From an uncultured Opitutia bacterium (GTDB taxonomy: Bacteria > Verrucomicrobiota > Verrucomicrobiia > Opitutales > Opitutaceae), in NCBI GenBank assembly GCA_903855985.1, contig CAIOAO010000019.1, forward strand, positions 1 through 43,872: a stretch of 43,872 nt of DNA, read 5' to 3'. Position numbers and translations under genes: made by a program. The notes under the pieces are model-generated. The model was given only the letters and a program-made list of their open reading frames with translations, was not told where the DNA came from and ran no database searches. Shown one piece after another: positions 18,804 to 26,980 of the stretch (position 1 is its first letter; each line of letters begins with the position of its first letter).

Positions 18804-19270
18804 GGTAGTTTGGTGACAGTGAGGGAGAAATTCTGCTGGCCCGTGACCTTGAGCCGGGTGCCCACGGCCACGTGGCCGTCGAGCGAGAGCGCCTCGTAGC
18901 GCTGGCCGTCGATCTCAATCTGGCCACTGGGCATGAGCGGGGTGAGCGCCATCGCCTCCCGGCCGCTCAGGGCCGAGCTCTGCGCCAGCGGCGCCTGGCT
19001 CGTGCCATCCACGGCGGCATGGAGGAAAAACTTTTTGCCGATGCGGGTCTTGGGCAGCACCCAATACTCGATGTACAGCGCCACGGTCAGCAGCACCGCC
19101 CCGATGGCGAAGGCCAGCAACCCGCCGCCGATGCCATATTCCGTGAAGGCGCGCGCCGTGCCGGCCAGAAACGCCAGGGTGCCGGCGGTGCTGAGGATGA
19201 TGCCCGGCACGAACAGGTCGAGGACCAGCAGCACGATGCCGAAGATAAAGAGCAGGAGGATCGTCGTCAT
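18800..19270 (-). CDS. NfeD-family membrane protein
   Basis: NfeD proteins accompany SPFH/flotillin proteins. With the start at 19270 ([15 protein letters not shown]) the product has 156 residues. It has three or four membrane helices in the first 85 residues and a C-terminal OB-fold domain (about 95-156) with the typical pattern ending [15 protein letters not shown] and GTRLKVTG. The upstream in-frame extension to 19363 is Arg-rich and unlike the family, so the later start is preferred. It is the first gene of the nfeD-floA operon. Confidence 0.88.
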   Translation of the reverse strand: MTTILLLFIFGIVLLVLDLFVPGIILSTAGTLAFLAGTARAFTEYGIGGGLLAFAIGAVLLTVALYIEYWVLPKTRIGKKFFLHAAVDGTSQAPLAQSSALSGREAMALTPLMPSGQIEIDGQRYEALSLDGHVAVGTRLKVTGQQNFSLTVTKLP

Positions 19271-19418
19271 GGGTCGGGGGGTTCGACGCCAAGTTCGCAG
19301 CTTCCCCCCGGCGCCACAAGCGCCAAGCCGGTGGAAACCCCTCCGGCGTTTCCACTCCGTCACTTAGGCACGGAGAAAAACTTTGCGCGCCACGCGCCCC
19401 CGCCCTTACTCGCCTGCC

Positions 19419-20342
19419 ATGGAAAAGATTTCCCATCTGGGGCAGACGCTGACGCGCTGGCGCGTGGGTCAGTCCACGTTCCTGGCCCTGCCGGAAATCG
19501 GCGCGCGCCTGATGAACTGGAACATCACGCTCGGCGACGGCTCGGTGCGCGATGTCATCTACTGGCCCGAGACCTACGAGCCTGCCGACTTTTATAAAAT
19601 CCGCGGCGGCAACCCGATCCTGTTTCCCTTCAACGCCCGCTGCTACGACCGCGGTGACATCCACTTCTGGCGCGATGCCGCGGGCGTGCGGCGGGTGATG
19701 CCGATGCACGGGCTGGCGCGCCAGGGTGAGTTCAAGCTCACGCGGCTCGACGCCGGTGGTTTCGCGGCTCTGTTCATTCCGGGGGCCGAGGCGAAGGCCT
19801 GCTATCCCTTCGATTACGAATTCACGGTCACCTACCGCTTCGAGTCGTTCGGGCTGACCTGCGAATTCGCCCTGCGCAACCTCGGCGCCGTGCCGCTGCC
19901 CTGGAGCGCGGGCCACCATTTCTATTTCACTGTGCCATGGAGCGAGGGTTCGGCCCGCGGCGATTATCTCCTGCGCCTGCCCGCGACGAAGCGCTTCAAG
20001 CAGGACTTCACCACCGGGAAACTGCTGCCGGGGCCCGTCCTGCAGACCGACGAGATCCTGTCCAATCCCGCGCTCATTGACACCATCCACACCGGTTTGC
20101 GCAGCAATGAGGTGGTGTTCGGCGAGAAGGGCCGGCCGGGCGATGTCGTCCTGCGGATCGGCAACGCCAAAGTGCCGCCCGCCGACGCCACCATCGTCAC
20201 CTGGAGCGGGGGCGAGGATGCACCGTTTTATTGCGTGGAGCCCTGGATGGGCCCGCCCAACGCCCCCGAGCACAAACTCGGCCTGCACCTGGTTCCGCCG
20301 GGAGAAACCGCCACTTTTGCCGTCAGTATCACCGTCAAATAA
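19419..20342 (+). CDS. Aldose 1-epimerase-like protein
   Basis: The product interconverts sugar anomers or sugar-phosphate anomers, by family. The 307-residue protein begins MEKISHLGQTLTRWRVG and contains NPILFPFNARCYDRGDIHFW, MPMHGLARQGEF with a likely catalytic His, and LPWSAGHHFYFTVPW, which is characteristic of the galactose mutarotase fold. A C-terminal acidic segment GLHLVPPGETATF may carry the catalytic Glu. The ATG at 19419 is preferred over an upstream TTG at 19383. The exact substrate (hexose or hexose-6-phosphate) is unknown. The Rieske ferredoxin gene follows 19 bp downstream. Confidence 0.85.
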   Translation: MEKISHLGQTLTRWRVGQSTFLALPEIGARLMNWNITLGDGSVRDVIYWPETYEPADFYKIRGGNPILFPFNARCYDRGDIHFWRDAAGVRRVMPMHGLARQGEFKLTRLDAGGFAALFIPGAEAKACYPFDYEFTVTYRFESFGLTCEFALRNLGAVPLPWSAGHHFYFTVPWSEGSARGDYLLRLPATKRFKQDFTTGKLLPGPVLQTDEILSNPALIDTIHTGLRSNEVVFGEKGRPGDVVLRIGNAKVPPADATIVTWSGGEDAPFYCVEPWMGPPNAPEHKLGLHLVPPGETATFAVSITVK

Positions 20343-20361
20343 CCCACGCTCCCACCCCTCC

Positions 20362-20667
20362 ATGTCCCAACGCCATCCCGTCACCGCCCTCGCGTCCCTT
20401 CCGCCCGGCTCCGGCCGGGCGTTTACCGTCGCGGGCCAGCGCATCGCCTTCTTCAACGTCGCAGGCACCGTCCATGCGACCGAGGATGCGTGCCCTCACT
20501 CTGGGGCGCCGCTGTCGGAGGGCCAGCTGAACGGCTGTGTCGTGACGTGCCCGTGGCACAACATCCGCTTCGACGTCACGTCGGGCCGCATGCCCGGTTC
20601 CAAGGAAGATTCCCTGGCCGTGTACCCCGTCTTCATCAACGGCGACCAGATCGAGGTCGAGGTCTGA
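20362..20667 (+). CDS. Rieske-type [2Fe-2S] ferredoxin
   Basis: The 101-residue protein holds a Rieske cluster: CPHSGAP (C44, H46) and CPWHNIRFD (C63, H66) give the four cluster ligands with normal spacing. It is soluble, with no membrane segment or signal, like ferredoxins of ring-hydroxylating systems or the NirD-type small subunit. No reductase or oxygenase alpha subunit is nearby, although an Fe(II)/2-oxoglutarate dioxygenase-type gene lies on the opposite strand. The partner is unknown. The start at 20362 gives the minimal complete domain. Confidence 0.92.
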   Translation: MSQRHPVTALASLPPGSGRAFTVAGQRIAFFNVAGTVHATEDACPHSGAPLSEGQLNGCVVTCPWHNIRFDVTSGRMPGSKEDSLAVYPVFINGDQIEVEV

Positions 20668-20678
20668 GCCCGGATAGG

Positions 20679-20730
20679 AACACGGCGTCCACGCCGCGTT
20701 CAGGAGTCTCAACGCGGCTTGCGCGCCGCG
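20679..20730. repeat. Two adjacent GC-rich imperfect palindromes
   Basis: Between the Rieske and PhyH genes (convergent), AACACGGCGT (20679-20688) pairs with ACGCCGCGTT (20691-20700) with one mismatch. CGCGGC (20713-20718) pairs with GCCGCG (20725-20730). The paired hairpins with a shared CGCGGC/GCCGCG core resemble a dispersed extragenic palindrome. There is no T run, so an intrinsic terminator is less likely. Confidence 0.4.
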
Positions 20731-20737
20731 GCCCCGG

Positions 20738-21568
20738 TCAATGCAGCGAGCCCTTCCAGCCTTCGCCGCAAGGACCGCCGGATGACTGCGTCTCCACCTC
20801 GTAGGTGGTGCCGTCCATCCGTGTGAGCGGGTGGTAGCTGCCCGAGATTTTGCGGACATTGCCCGCGGCATAATGGCAGATGAAAGACCGGCGAAAACGC
20901 GTCGCCGAGCGGTTCGGGCCGGAACCGTGGATGAGGCTGCCATTGAAGAACAGGGTGTCGCCGGCCTTCATCGGGACGAGTTGGGCCTTCAAGCCCTTCG
21001 GCACCGGCACAAAGTGTGACGTGTAGCTCACGCGCGCATCGGCCACCGCGGGGCACACGACCTCCGCATTATTGGTCTTGGGCACGACCATCAGCGCGCC
21101 GTTTTCCGCGTCGCAGTCATCAATGGCGGTCCAGGCGGCGATGCACGAGCCCGGCTCCACCAGCAGGTAAAACTGGTCCTGGTGCAGGGCCTGGCCGCGG
21201 GCGCCGGGCGGTTTGAAATAAAACATGCTCTGGGTCGCCACCGGGTCTGCGCCGAAAAACGCCCGCAGCCGGTCCGCCACGCGGGGCAGGAGCATGAAAT
21301 GCTTCGCCCGGTCGTTGAACCGGTGCGGCATCATCACGCGCGGATACTGGTAGAGCGGGTCGTCGGGATTCTTCACGCCGTCGGCCTCCTTGCGCGGCTC
21401 GTAGAACCCGGGCACGCCGTCGGTGTGCATCCGGCCGAACAGCGCGCGGATTTCCTCGACCTCCGCCGGGGTGAACACGCCGCGGGCGAGGACATAGCCC
21501 TCGCGGGCAAACAACTCGGCCTGCTGGGCAATTTCCTGATCCGGGGCGGAAGAAAGGTCGGCAACCAT
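20738..21568 (-). CDS. Phytanoyl-CoA dioxygenase (PhyH) family oxygenase
   Basis: This Fe(II)/2-oxoglutarate-dependent dioxygenase family hydroxylates various substrates. The 276-residue protein shows the metal triad: HQDQF (H129, D131) and the distal His in LFFNGSLIHGSGPNRSATRFR (H214), with a nearby Arg (R224) to bind 2-oxoglutarate. The N-terminal region YVLARGVFTPAEVEEIRALF is typical of PhyH. It is divergent from an AraC regulator 79 bp away, which suggests the two are linked. The substrate is unknown. Confidence 0.9.
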   Translation of the reverse strand: MVADLSSAPDQEIAQQAELFAREGYVLARGVFTPAEVEEIRALFGRMHTDGVPGFYEPRKEADGVKNPDDPLYQYPRVMMPHRFNDRAKHFMLLPRVADRLRAFFGADPVATQSMFYFKPPGARGQALHQDQFYLLVEPGSCIAAWTAIDDCDAENGALMVVPKTNNAEVVCPAVADARVSYTSHFVPVPKGLKAQLVPMKAGDTLFFNGSLIHGSGPNRSATRFRRSFICHYAAGNVRKISGSYHPLTRMDGTTYEVETQSSGGPCGEGWKGSLH

Positions 21569-21647
21569 GGAAACAGCCTAGCATTAACCCGGGCTTTGGC
21601 CAATAAACCGCCTCGTCAAATACCTATAATATCCTCCTGCTTCGTCC

Positions 21648-22481
21648 ATGCCCGCCCGCGCCAACGCCCCCGCCCCGCCGCCGGGCATGCTCGTCACCGG
21701 GCACTTCCACAAGGGGCCGCGCTACCGGACCATTCGCGAGCATGGCACCCGGGACTGGCTGCTCGTCTACACGGTCAGCGGCCATGGCCGCTATGGGCAC
21801 GACCAGGGGGAGTTTGTCACGCAGCCCGGCGACCTGGTGCTGGTGCGGCCGGGCGTGCCGCATGACTATGGCACGGTACGCGGCGCGCGCCACTGGGAGT
21901 CGCTCTGGGCGCACTTCCTCCCGCGGCCGGGCTGGCTGCCCTCGCTCGACTGGCCGGAGGTCGCGCCCGGCATCCTGCGCCTGCCGCTGCACGGCCATGA
22001 AGCCGCGCCCCGGATCGCCCAGCGGTTCCGGGACGTCATCCGGCTCAACACCGTCCCCAGCCGGCAGCGCGAGGCGCTGGCCCTGAACGCACTCGAAGAG
22101 ATCCTGCTATGGTGCGACCTCGCCAACCCGCGCCGGGAGACGGCCGGGCTCGACAGCCGCATCCGCCGCTCGCTCGACTTCATCTGCGAGCGGTTCGCCG
22201 AGCCGCTGAATGTCGCGCGCATCGCCGCCCAGTGCGGGCTCTCGCCGTCGCGCTTCGCCCATCTCTTCCGCGCCCAGACTGGGGAGACCCCGCAGCGCTA
22301 CCTCGAGCTCCAGCGGCTGAACCGCGCGCGGCAGCTGCTCGAATTCACCCAGGAGCCGGTGGCGGTCATCGCCCGCAGCGTGGGCTTCGAGAACCCGTTC
22401 TATTTCACGCTGCGCTTCAAGCGCCACAGCGGTGCCAGCCCGCGGGCCTGGCGCCAGCGGCACCCGCCGGCGGGCCGGTGA
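21648..22481 (+). CDS. AraC-family transcriptional regulator with cupin sensor
   Basis: The 277-residue protein has a cupin sensor (about 10-120; [19 protein letters not shown], then [16 protein letters not shown]) and a C-terminal AraC double HTH (about 170-270) with [20 protein letters not shown] and [24 protein letters not shown]. The sensor resembles arabinose- or oligosaccharide-responsive members. It is divergent from the PhyH gene, so it probably regulates it and may regulate itself. A TATAAT at 21625-21630 lies upstream, but with no well-spaced -35 match. The ligand is unknown. Confidence 0.9.
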   Translation: MPARANAPAPPPGMLVTGHFHKGPRYRTIREHGTRDWLLVYTVSGHGRYGHDQGEFVTQPGDLVLVRPGVPHDYGTVRGARHWESLWAHFLPRPGWLPSLDWPEVAPGILRLPLHGHEAAPRIAQRFRDVIRLNTVPSRQREALALNALEEILLWCDLANPRRETAGLDSRIRRSLDFICERFAEPLNVARIAAQCGLSPSRFAHLFRAQTGETPQRYLELQRLNRARQLLEFTQEPVAVIARSVGFENPFYFTLRFKRHSGASPRAWRQRHPPAGR

Positions 22482-22524
22482 TTTTTCCCGTTACATTTTT
22501 CCCATTCTCGCGTCACCTTTTGCC

Positions 22525-22872
22525 ATGCCCACCGTTCCCCCAGTTTTCGCCTTCCTCCCCGACGTCGGCGGCGGGGAGATGGTGGTCGTGCTGCTCATCG
22601 TGCTGATGCTGTTCGGCGGGGACAAGATGCCGCAACTGGCCAAGGGCCTCGGCAAATCGATCCGCGAATTCAAGAAAGCCGCGAGCGGCGTGGAACAGGA
22701 GTTCAAGAAGGCCCTCGACGAGGTGCCCGACCCCGTCCCGCCGCCCAAGCCCTTCGCGCCTTACGTCCCGCCACCCGCGCCCTCCGTGGCGCCCACCCCG
22801 CCCGCCGCCACCCCGCCGCCGCCCGCGGCGCCGGTCAACCGTCTCGAACCGCCGTCCGCCCCGCCCAGTTGA
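22525..22872 (+). CDS. tatA: TatA/E-like twin-arginine translocase subunit with proline-rich tail
   Basis: TatA forms the protein-conducting part of the twin-arginine translocase for folded proteins. The 115-residue protein has a hydrophobic helix (about 17-31, [19 protein letters not shown]) with the family FG hinge, followed by an amphipathic helix ([21 protein letters not shown]). The last 45 residues are almost pure Pro/Ala/Val, longer than a typical TatA tail. The start at 22525 gives a short N-terminus before the helix. Its stop overlaps the downstream Smr start as TGATG. TatB is an alternative assignment. Confidence 0.8.
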   Translation: MPTVPPVFAFLPDVGGGEMVVVLLIVLMLFGGDKMPQLAKGLGKSIREFKKAASGVEQEFKKALDEVPDPVPPPKPFAPYVPPPAPSVAPTPPAATPPPPAAPVNRLEPPSAPPS

Positions 22873-23159
22873 TGAGCCGCGCCCTCCAGCCGGATGTCCT
22901 GCCGGTGCCGTTCCCGATCGCGGGTGAACTCGACCTGCACACCTTCCGGCCCGAGGACCTCGACGAACTGATCCCGGCCTATCTCGCGGAATGTGCCGCG
23001 CGCCACCTGCGCGATGTCCGCATCGTCCATGGCAAGGGCACCGGCCGGCTCCGCCTGCGCGTCCACGCCCTGCTGCGCTCCTCCCCGTTCGTGCGCACCT
23101 ACCGGCTCGGCGACGCCCGCTCCGGCTCGTGGGGCGCCACCGTCGTCACCCTTCGCTGA
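22872..23159 (+). CDS. Small stand-alone Smr-domain protein
   Basis: Smr domains are nuclease or nucleic-acid-binding modules also found at the MutS2 C-terminus. The 95-residue protein has GELDLHTFRPEDL (DLH at 21-23) and the second motif VRIVHGKGTGRLRLRVHALL, the two Smr signatures. It consists of the domain only, without MutS or coiled-coil parts. It overlaps its upstream neighbour (TGATG at 22870-22874) and overlaps the downstream phosphodiesterase start in the same way (23157-23161), so the three genes are likely coupled. Confidence 0.88.
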   Translation: MSRALQPDVLPVPFPIAGELDLHTFRPEDLDELIPAYLAECAARHLRDVRIVHGKGTGRLRLRVHALLRSSPFVRTYRLGDARSGSWGATVVTLR

Positions 23160-24391
23160 TGAAAACCAAATTTCCCTTCCTCGCCCTCCTGGCCGCCCTC
23201 GCCCTGCTCACCGGCTGCACGAGTGAGCCGATGGCGAAGGCCCCGGCACCGCCCCTGATCCTCATCTCGATGGACGGCTTCCGCTGGGATTATGTCGCGC
23301 TGCACCCCGCCGAGACGCCGCACCTGCAGCAGCTCATCCGCGAGGGAGCCTCCACCCGCGGGCTCATCCCGGTCTATCCCACCAACACGTTTCCGAACCA
23401 CTACTCGATCGTGACCGGCCTCTACCCGTCGCACCACGGCATCATCAACAACGAGATGTTCGACCCGGCGCTGCAGACCTTTTTCCACTACAACCGGCCG
23501 GTCTCGGCGCACGACGGCCGCTGGTGGGGCGGCGAACCGATCTGGGTCACCGCCGTGAAGCAGGGCCATCCCAGCGCCAGCTCCTTCTGGGTCGGTTCCG
23601 AGGCCGAGATCGGGGGCGTGCGGCCGACGTACTGGAAGAACTACGACTACAAGATCCCCTTTGAAACCCGCCTCGACGAACTCGTCGGCTGGCTGAACCT
23701 GCCCGCGGCGCAGCGCCCGGCCGTCATCACGTTCTATTTTGAGGAAACGAACGCCGCCGGCCACAAGTTCGGTCCCGATTCGCCGGAGCTCGCCGCCGCG
23801 GTCAAGCTCCTCGACCGCCACCTCGGCGAAATGCAGGACCGCCTGAAATCCGAGGGCCAGGCCGTGAACCTGGTCGTCGTCTCCGACCATGGCATGGCCA
23901 ACATCAGCCTCGACCGCGTGATCGTGCTCGATGACTACCTCGACCCCGCCTTCGTGCAGGTGGACTTTTTCGGCTCCGCCGCCGGCCTGCGCCCGCTGGA
24001 CGGCAACGCGCCCTCCGTCGTCCGCGCGCTCTCCGCCCTGCCGCACGCCAAGGCGTATCTCACGGCAGACCTGCCGGCGCACTTCCACGTCTCCGCCAAT
24101 CCCCGCAACCCTCCCGTCTGGATCGTGCCGGAGCAGGGCTGGGAAATCGAACTGCGCAACCACTTCAAGGCCGTGCGCTCGAGGTACCTGAAGGGCGACC
24201 ATGGCTACGACCCGTCGCTCATGGACATGCATGGCATCCTGATCGCCCACGGCCCGTCGTTTCGGCGTGGCGTGGTGATCGACCCGGTGGAGAATATCCA
24301 CATCTACAATCTCCTGTGCGCGGCGCTGCAGCTCACCCCGGCGCCCAATGACGGCGACGACCGGCTGGTCCGGGCCTTCCTGCAGCCGTAA
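23159..24391 (+). CDS. Type I phosphodiesterase/nucleotide pyrophosphatase (NPP family) lipoprotein
   Basis: The 410-residue protein is a predicted periplasmic or outer-membrane lipoprotein: a signal peptide (1-19) ends in the lipobox LLTGC, so Cys20 is the likely lipidated residue. The catalytic domain has ISMDGFR (D39), PTNTFPNHYSIVTGLYP with the presumed nucleophile T77, SDHGMANISLD and GDHGYDPSLMDMHGILIAHG, which supply the two-zinc site of NPP enzymes. NPPs cleave phosphodiester bonds in nucleotides or lipids; the substrate is unknown. Its start overlaps the Smr stop as TGATG. Confidence 0.93.
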   Translation: MKTKFPFLALLAALALLTGCTSEPMAKAPAPPLILISMDGFRWDYVALHPAETPHLQQLIREGASTRGLIPVYPTNTFPNHYSIVTGLYPSHHGIINNEMFDPALQTFFHYNRPVSAHDGRWWGGEPIWVTAVKQGHPSASSFWVGSEAEIGGVRPTYWKNYDYKIPFETRLDELVGWLNLPAAQRPAVITFYFEETNAAGHKFGPDSPELAAAVKLLDRHLGEMQDRLKSEGQAVNLVVVSDHGMANISLDRVIVLDDYLDPAFVQVDFFGSAAGLRPLDGNAPSVVRALSALPHAKAYLTADLPAHFHVSANPRNPPVWIVPEQGWEIELRNHFKAVRSRYLKGDHGYDPSLMDMHGILIAHGPSFRRGVVIDPVENIHIYNLLCAALQLTPAPNDGDDRLVRAFLQP

Positions 24392-24441
24392 AACCGTCCA
24401 TCCGGCCGGATCGCCGTTCCTCACTGCAGGACGGAATTGCT

Positions 24442-24469
24442 GAAACTTTTGCGGCGGAGCCGCGTTCTA
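24442..24469 (+). promoter_or_regulatory. Candidate ECF-sigma-type promoter upstream of the 78-residue membrane gene
   Basis: GAAACTT (24442-24448) and CGTTCTA (24463-24469) resemble the -35 GAAC and -10 CGTC-like pattern of ECF sigma factors, at about a 15-bp spacing. It lies 30 bp before the start at 24499. The match is by eye and modest. If real, it may be read by the ECF sigma factor at 26973-27488. Confidence 0.3.
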
Positions 24470-24498
24470 GAGGCATCAACCTCAACGCCTCTTCCGCC

Positions 24499-24735
24499 AT
24501 GAAACTCATCTCCCTCCTTTCCGCCGCCGCCCTGCTGGGGCTCGGTGTTTTCGCCCTCGACCTTTCCTTCAGTGCCCACGTCCTGGGCAGCTATGCCGCC
24601 GCGGCCTCGATCCTCGTGGTGCTCGGCGCCGTGCGGGACTACTCGCCTCGCCGCGCCTACTGGGAACCCGCCCCGGCCAGCGTCACCCGCTTCCCGTCCG
24701 CCCCCGAGTCCCCGCCCGCGCGCCTGGCTGCCTGA
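24499..24735 (+). CDS. Small membrane protein with two predicted helices, unrecognised
   Basis: I do not recognise this 78-residue protein. Its N-terminal half has two hydrophobic helices (about 5-20 and 28-45) and the rest is Pro/Arg/Ser-rich (about 48-78). The short length, two helices and good in-frame codon use in a plausible intergenic slot make it probably real. It lies between the NPP lipoprotein and a DUF4199 protein on the plus strand. Confidence 0.55.
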   Translation: MKLISLLSAAALLGLGVFALDLSFSAHVLGSYAAAASILVVLGAVRDYSPRRAYWEPAPASVTRFPSAPESPPARLAA

Positions 24736-24826
24736 TGCCGCCACGGGCGGGCCGTTCATCCCGCACCTGCACCGCCGGTCATTGCGGGATTGTTTTCGCT
24801 GCGGGAGCGCGCAAGCTGCCCCCGAA

Positions 24827-25369
24827 ATGAAAACACCCCTCATCTACGGTCTCTACATGGCACTGGCCGGGCTGCTCCTCAATCTCGGCCTCTATTTTGC
24901 CGGCTTTCACTCCGAAGTGGAGAAGCTGGGCACCGCCCAGACGATCAGCACAATCGGCGGCATTGTCTTTGGCGTCGGCCTGCTCGTGCTCGGCGTCAAG
25001 GCCCGCCGCGCCGAGATTCCCGCCACCGAGGACTTCGGCTATGGCCGCGCCCTCTGGGCCGGCGTGCAGATCGGTATTTTCGCCAGCATCTTCGGCGTCA
25101 TCACCAACTTCCTGTACATGGGCGTCATCAACCGCGGGCTCAAGGAACTCATGGTCCAGGCCCAGATCGCCAAATGGGAAGCCCTCGGCATGAGCAGCGA
25201 CCGCATGGAGCAGGCGGAAAAGATGATGCGCACGATGATGAATCCCGCGCTGCAGGCCGTGTTTGGCCTCATCTTCGGCATCGTCATCTGCTCGATCATT
25301 GCCCTGATCGTCGCGGCCTTCCTCAAGCGCCCCGCGTCGGACAACCTGACCCCGCCGGTTGCCGCCTGA
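24827..25369 (+). CDS. DUF4199-like four-helix membrane protein
   Basis: The 180-residue protein has four membrane helices (about 6-27, 38-60, 78-105, 143-167), with a cytoplasmic helical loop LKELMVQAQIAKWEALGMSS between helices 3 and 4. This matches the DUF4199 layout, a family of unknown function common in Bacteroidetes and other Gram-negatives. The start at 24827 gives MKTPLIYGLYMALAGLLLN. It ends just before the bidirectional terminator. Confidence 0.78.
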   Translation: MKTPLIYGLYMALAGLLLNLGLYFAGFHSEVEKLGTAQTISTIGGIVFGVGLLVLGVKARRAEIPATEDFGYGRALWAGVQIGIFASIFGVITNFLYMGVINRGLKELMVQAQIAKWEALGMSSDRMEQAEKMMRTMMNPALQAVFGLIFGIVICSIIALIVAAFLKRPASDNLTPPVAA

Positions 25370-25391
25370 TCCCCCGTCCTTTCCCTGCATG

Positions 25392-25424
25392 AAAAAGCCG
25401 GGCCCCCGCGGGCCCGGCTTTTTT
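25392..25424. terminator. Bidirectional intrinsic terminator
   Basis: GCCGGGCCC (25397-25405) pairs perfectly with GGGCCCGGC (25410-25418) around a 4-nt loop. AAAAA (25392-25396) lies before the stem and TTTTTT (25419-25424) after it, so the plus and minus readings both end in a T run. It sits between the convergent DUF4199 and PDZ genes. Confidence 0.9.
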
Positions 25425-25449
25425 ACGCAATCACACGACAGAATTAAGG

Positions 25450-26475
25450 TCAAAAGACCGCCGGCGGCCGGGCGGGCGGCGGGGGCGGCTGCGGCAGGCT
25501 GATGCCCTGGTGGTGCGGGCGGACGTCCTTCGCCTCGCCGGGCTGGAAGTCGTCATCCGTCTTGAAGCTGAAGTCCTGCATGGCCTCGAGTTTGTCGAGG
25601 CGGGCCCGCACGTCGGCGGGCATCGCCTTGCGCTCCTCGGGCGTGTTGACCGGGCCGGAGAACAGCGGCTCACCCTTGGCGTTCTTCGCGATCAGGGTTT
25701 TCTTGCCGTCCTTGATCGTGAGATCGAGCGAGCCGTCGTTGTCGCTGAACACCATGTTGCTGTTGCTGGTGCTGACCGAGATGTTGCGCATGCCGGGGCC
25801 GTGCTCCACCTGCAGGTTGAGCTCCCGCTCGCCGGGACCGTCTGGACCGCCACGGTCAATGAGGGACAGCACGCGGTCGGCGTCCTCGCGGCCCATGCCG
25901 GGCAGCGACTCCGCATCGGCGCCGCCAAAAGCGAACGCCATGTTTCCGCCGTGCAGGCCCGGACCTATCAGGGCCATCTTGGGCACGTCGTGCTTGGCGA
26001 GCTTCACCTTGGCGGTGTCCTGCTTGCCGCCGCGGATGTAGGTCAGCGTGACTTCGTCGCCCTCCTTGTGGTTGCGAATCAGCACCGAGAGCTGGCGCTG
26101 CTCGATGAGCAGCTGGTCGTCGAGTTTGACGAGCACGTCGTGCCGCTTGAGCGCGGCCGCCGCGGGGCTGTCAGACGAGACAACGGTCACGACGAGGCCC
26201 GCGTCCTTGGGCAGGCCGAGTTGGTCGGCCAGCGTTGCGCCGGCCGGGCTGGTCGCGACGCCGAGGAAGGTCACCGTCTCCATCTCGTGCGGTCCGCCGA
26301 TGATGATGCGGTGCTCGCGGTGATGGGGCGGCGGGCCTTTGCCGTCCGGGCCGCCGGGGCCGACGATGATGCGCATTTCCTTTTTCTCCTGCGGCGCGGC
26401 ATCCTGGGCCAGGACGGCCGGCAGGAACGCGGCGAGGCCGGCCATGGGAATGAGATAACGGGTGATGGATTTCAT
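25450..26475 (-). CDS. Secreted PDZ-domain protein
   Basis: The 341-residue protein has a signal peptide (1-23, PAVLAQDAAP) and a PDZ-like domain (about 65-150), with TFLGVATSPAGATLADQLGL and the carboxylate-binding-type segment DAGLVVTVVSSDSPAAAAL. No protease catalytic domain is visible. The C-terminal third is Pro/Asp/Gly-rich and ends in a polyproline tail (QPPPPPARPPAVF). Its gene follows the sigma factor and putative anti-sigma factor 34 bp downstream. PDZ-only proteins in such a setting may bind misfolded-protein signals, but this is inference. Confidence 0.82.
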   Translation of the reverse strand: MKSITRYLIPMAGLAAFLPAVLAQDAAPQEKKEMRIIVGPGGPDGKGPPPHHREHRIIIGGPHEMETVTFLGVATSPAGATLADQLGLPKDAGLVVTVVSSDSPAAAALKRHDVLVKLDDQLLIEQRQLSVLIRNHKEGDEVTLTYIRGGKQDTAKVKLAKHDVPKMALIGPGLHGGNMAFAFGGADAESLPGMGREDADRVLSLIDRGGPDGPGERELNLQVEHGPGMRNISVSTSNSNMVFSDNDGSLDLTIKDGKKTLIAKNAKGEPLFSGPVNTPEERKAMPADVRARLDKLEAMQDFSFKTDDDFQPGEAKDVRPHHQGISLPQPPPPPARPPAVF

Positions 26476-26509
26476 TGGGATCTGGGTTTTGGGTTATGGA
26501 TGATGGGTT

Positions 26510-26980
26510 TTATTGGAAACTGACCGGGACGACCCGCTCCTCAGTGCGGGGCACGCTCCACTTGAGGGAGGCCTGCGTGCGGGGATTCCGCCACGTGATG
26601 GTGTCCACGTAGGAACTGCGGGTGCGGAGTGCGGCGGTGCCGTCGGCGAGGGTCACGAGGCCCTCGTCACTCCGGGCGTAAAGCAGGTTTTCCGCGGACA
26701 CCGGCTTGTACCTGGCGGCCGCAACCACGGGCGCGGTGGCGGCCGGAACAGGGGCCAGAACCGGGGCGGAAGTCGGCGCCGGCGCGACGGGCTGCTCCCG
26801 CAGCAGGACCAATCCGGCCACCATCGCCGCCAGCGGGAGCGCGGTCCACGCCCAGAAATTGCGGCGGTGGCCGGGCGCGGCCGCGAGCTGGCGGGCGATG
26901 TCATCCGTCACCGCGCGCGACGGCGCGAGCGGACGCAGGCGTTTCAATTCGGCTTCAAGTTCCTGGAGTTCGTTATCCAT
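26510..26980 (-). CDS. Putative anti-sigma factor (membrane-anchored, partner of the ECF sigma)
   Basis: The 156-residue protein has a cytoplasmic helical N-terminus (1-40, ELQELEAELKRLRPL), a single membrane helix (about 43-60), a Pro/Ala-rich linker (about 62-85), and a C-terminal beta-rich segment (about 88-156). There is no classic zinc-binding motif of RsrA/ZAS type. The assignment rests on gene order and overlap: its start overlaps the sigma factor stop by 8 bp. That arrangement is typical of sigma/anti-sigma pairs. Confidence 0.6.
   Translation of the reverse strand: MDNELQELEAELKRLRPLAPSRAVTDDIARQLAAAPGHRRNFWAWTALPLAAMVAGLVLLREQPVAPAPTSAPVLAPVPAATAPVVAAARYKPVSAENLLYARSDEGLVTLADGTAALRTRSSYVDTITWRNPRTQASLKWSVPRTEERVVPVSFQ

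Noticed and set aside
18800-19363. Longer nfeD start at 19363
   Set aside because: The added 31 residues are Arg-rich and atypical; the 19270 start begins directly at the first membrane helix.
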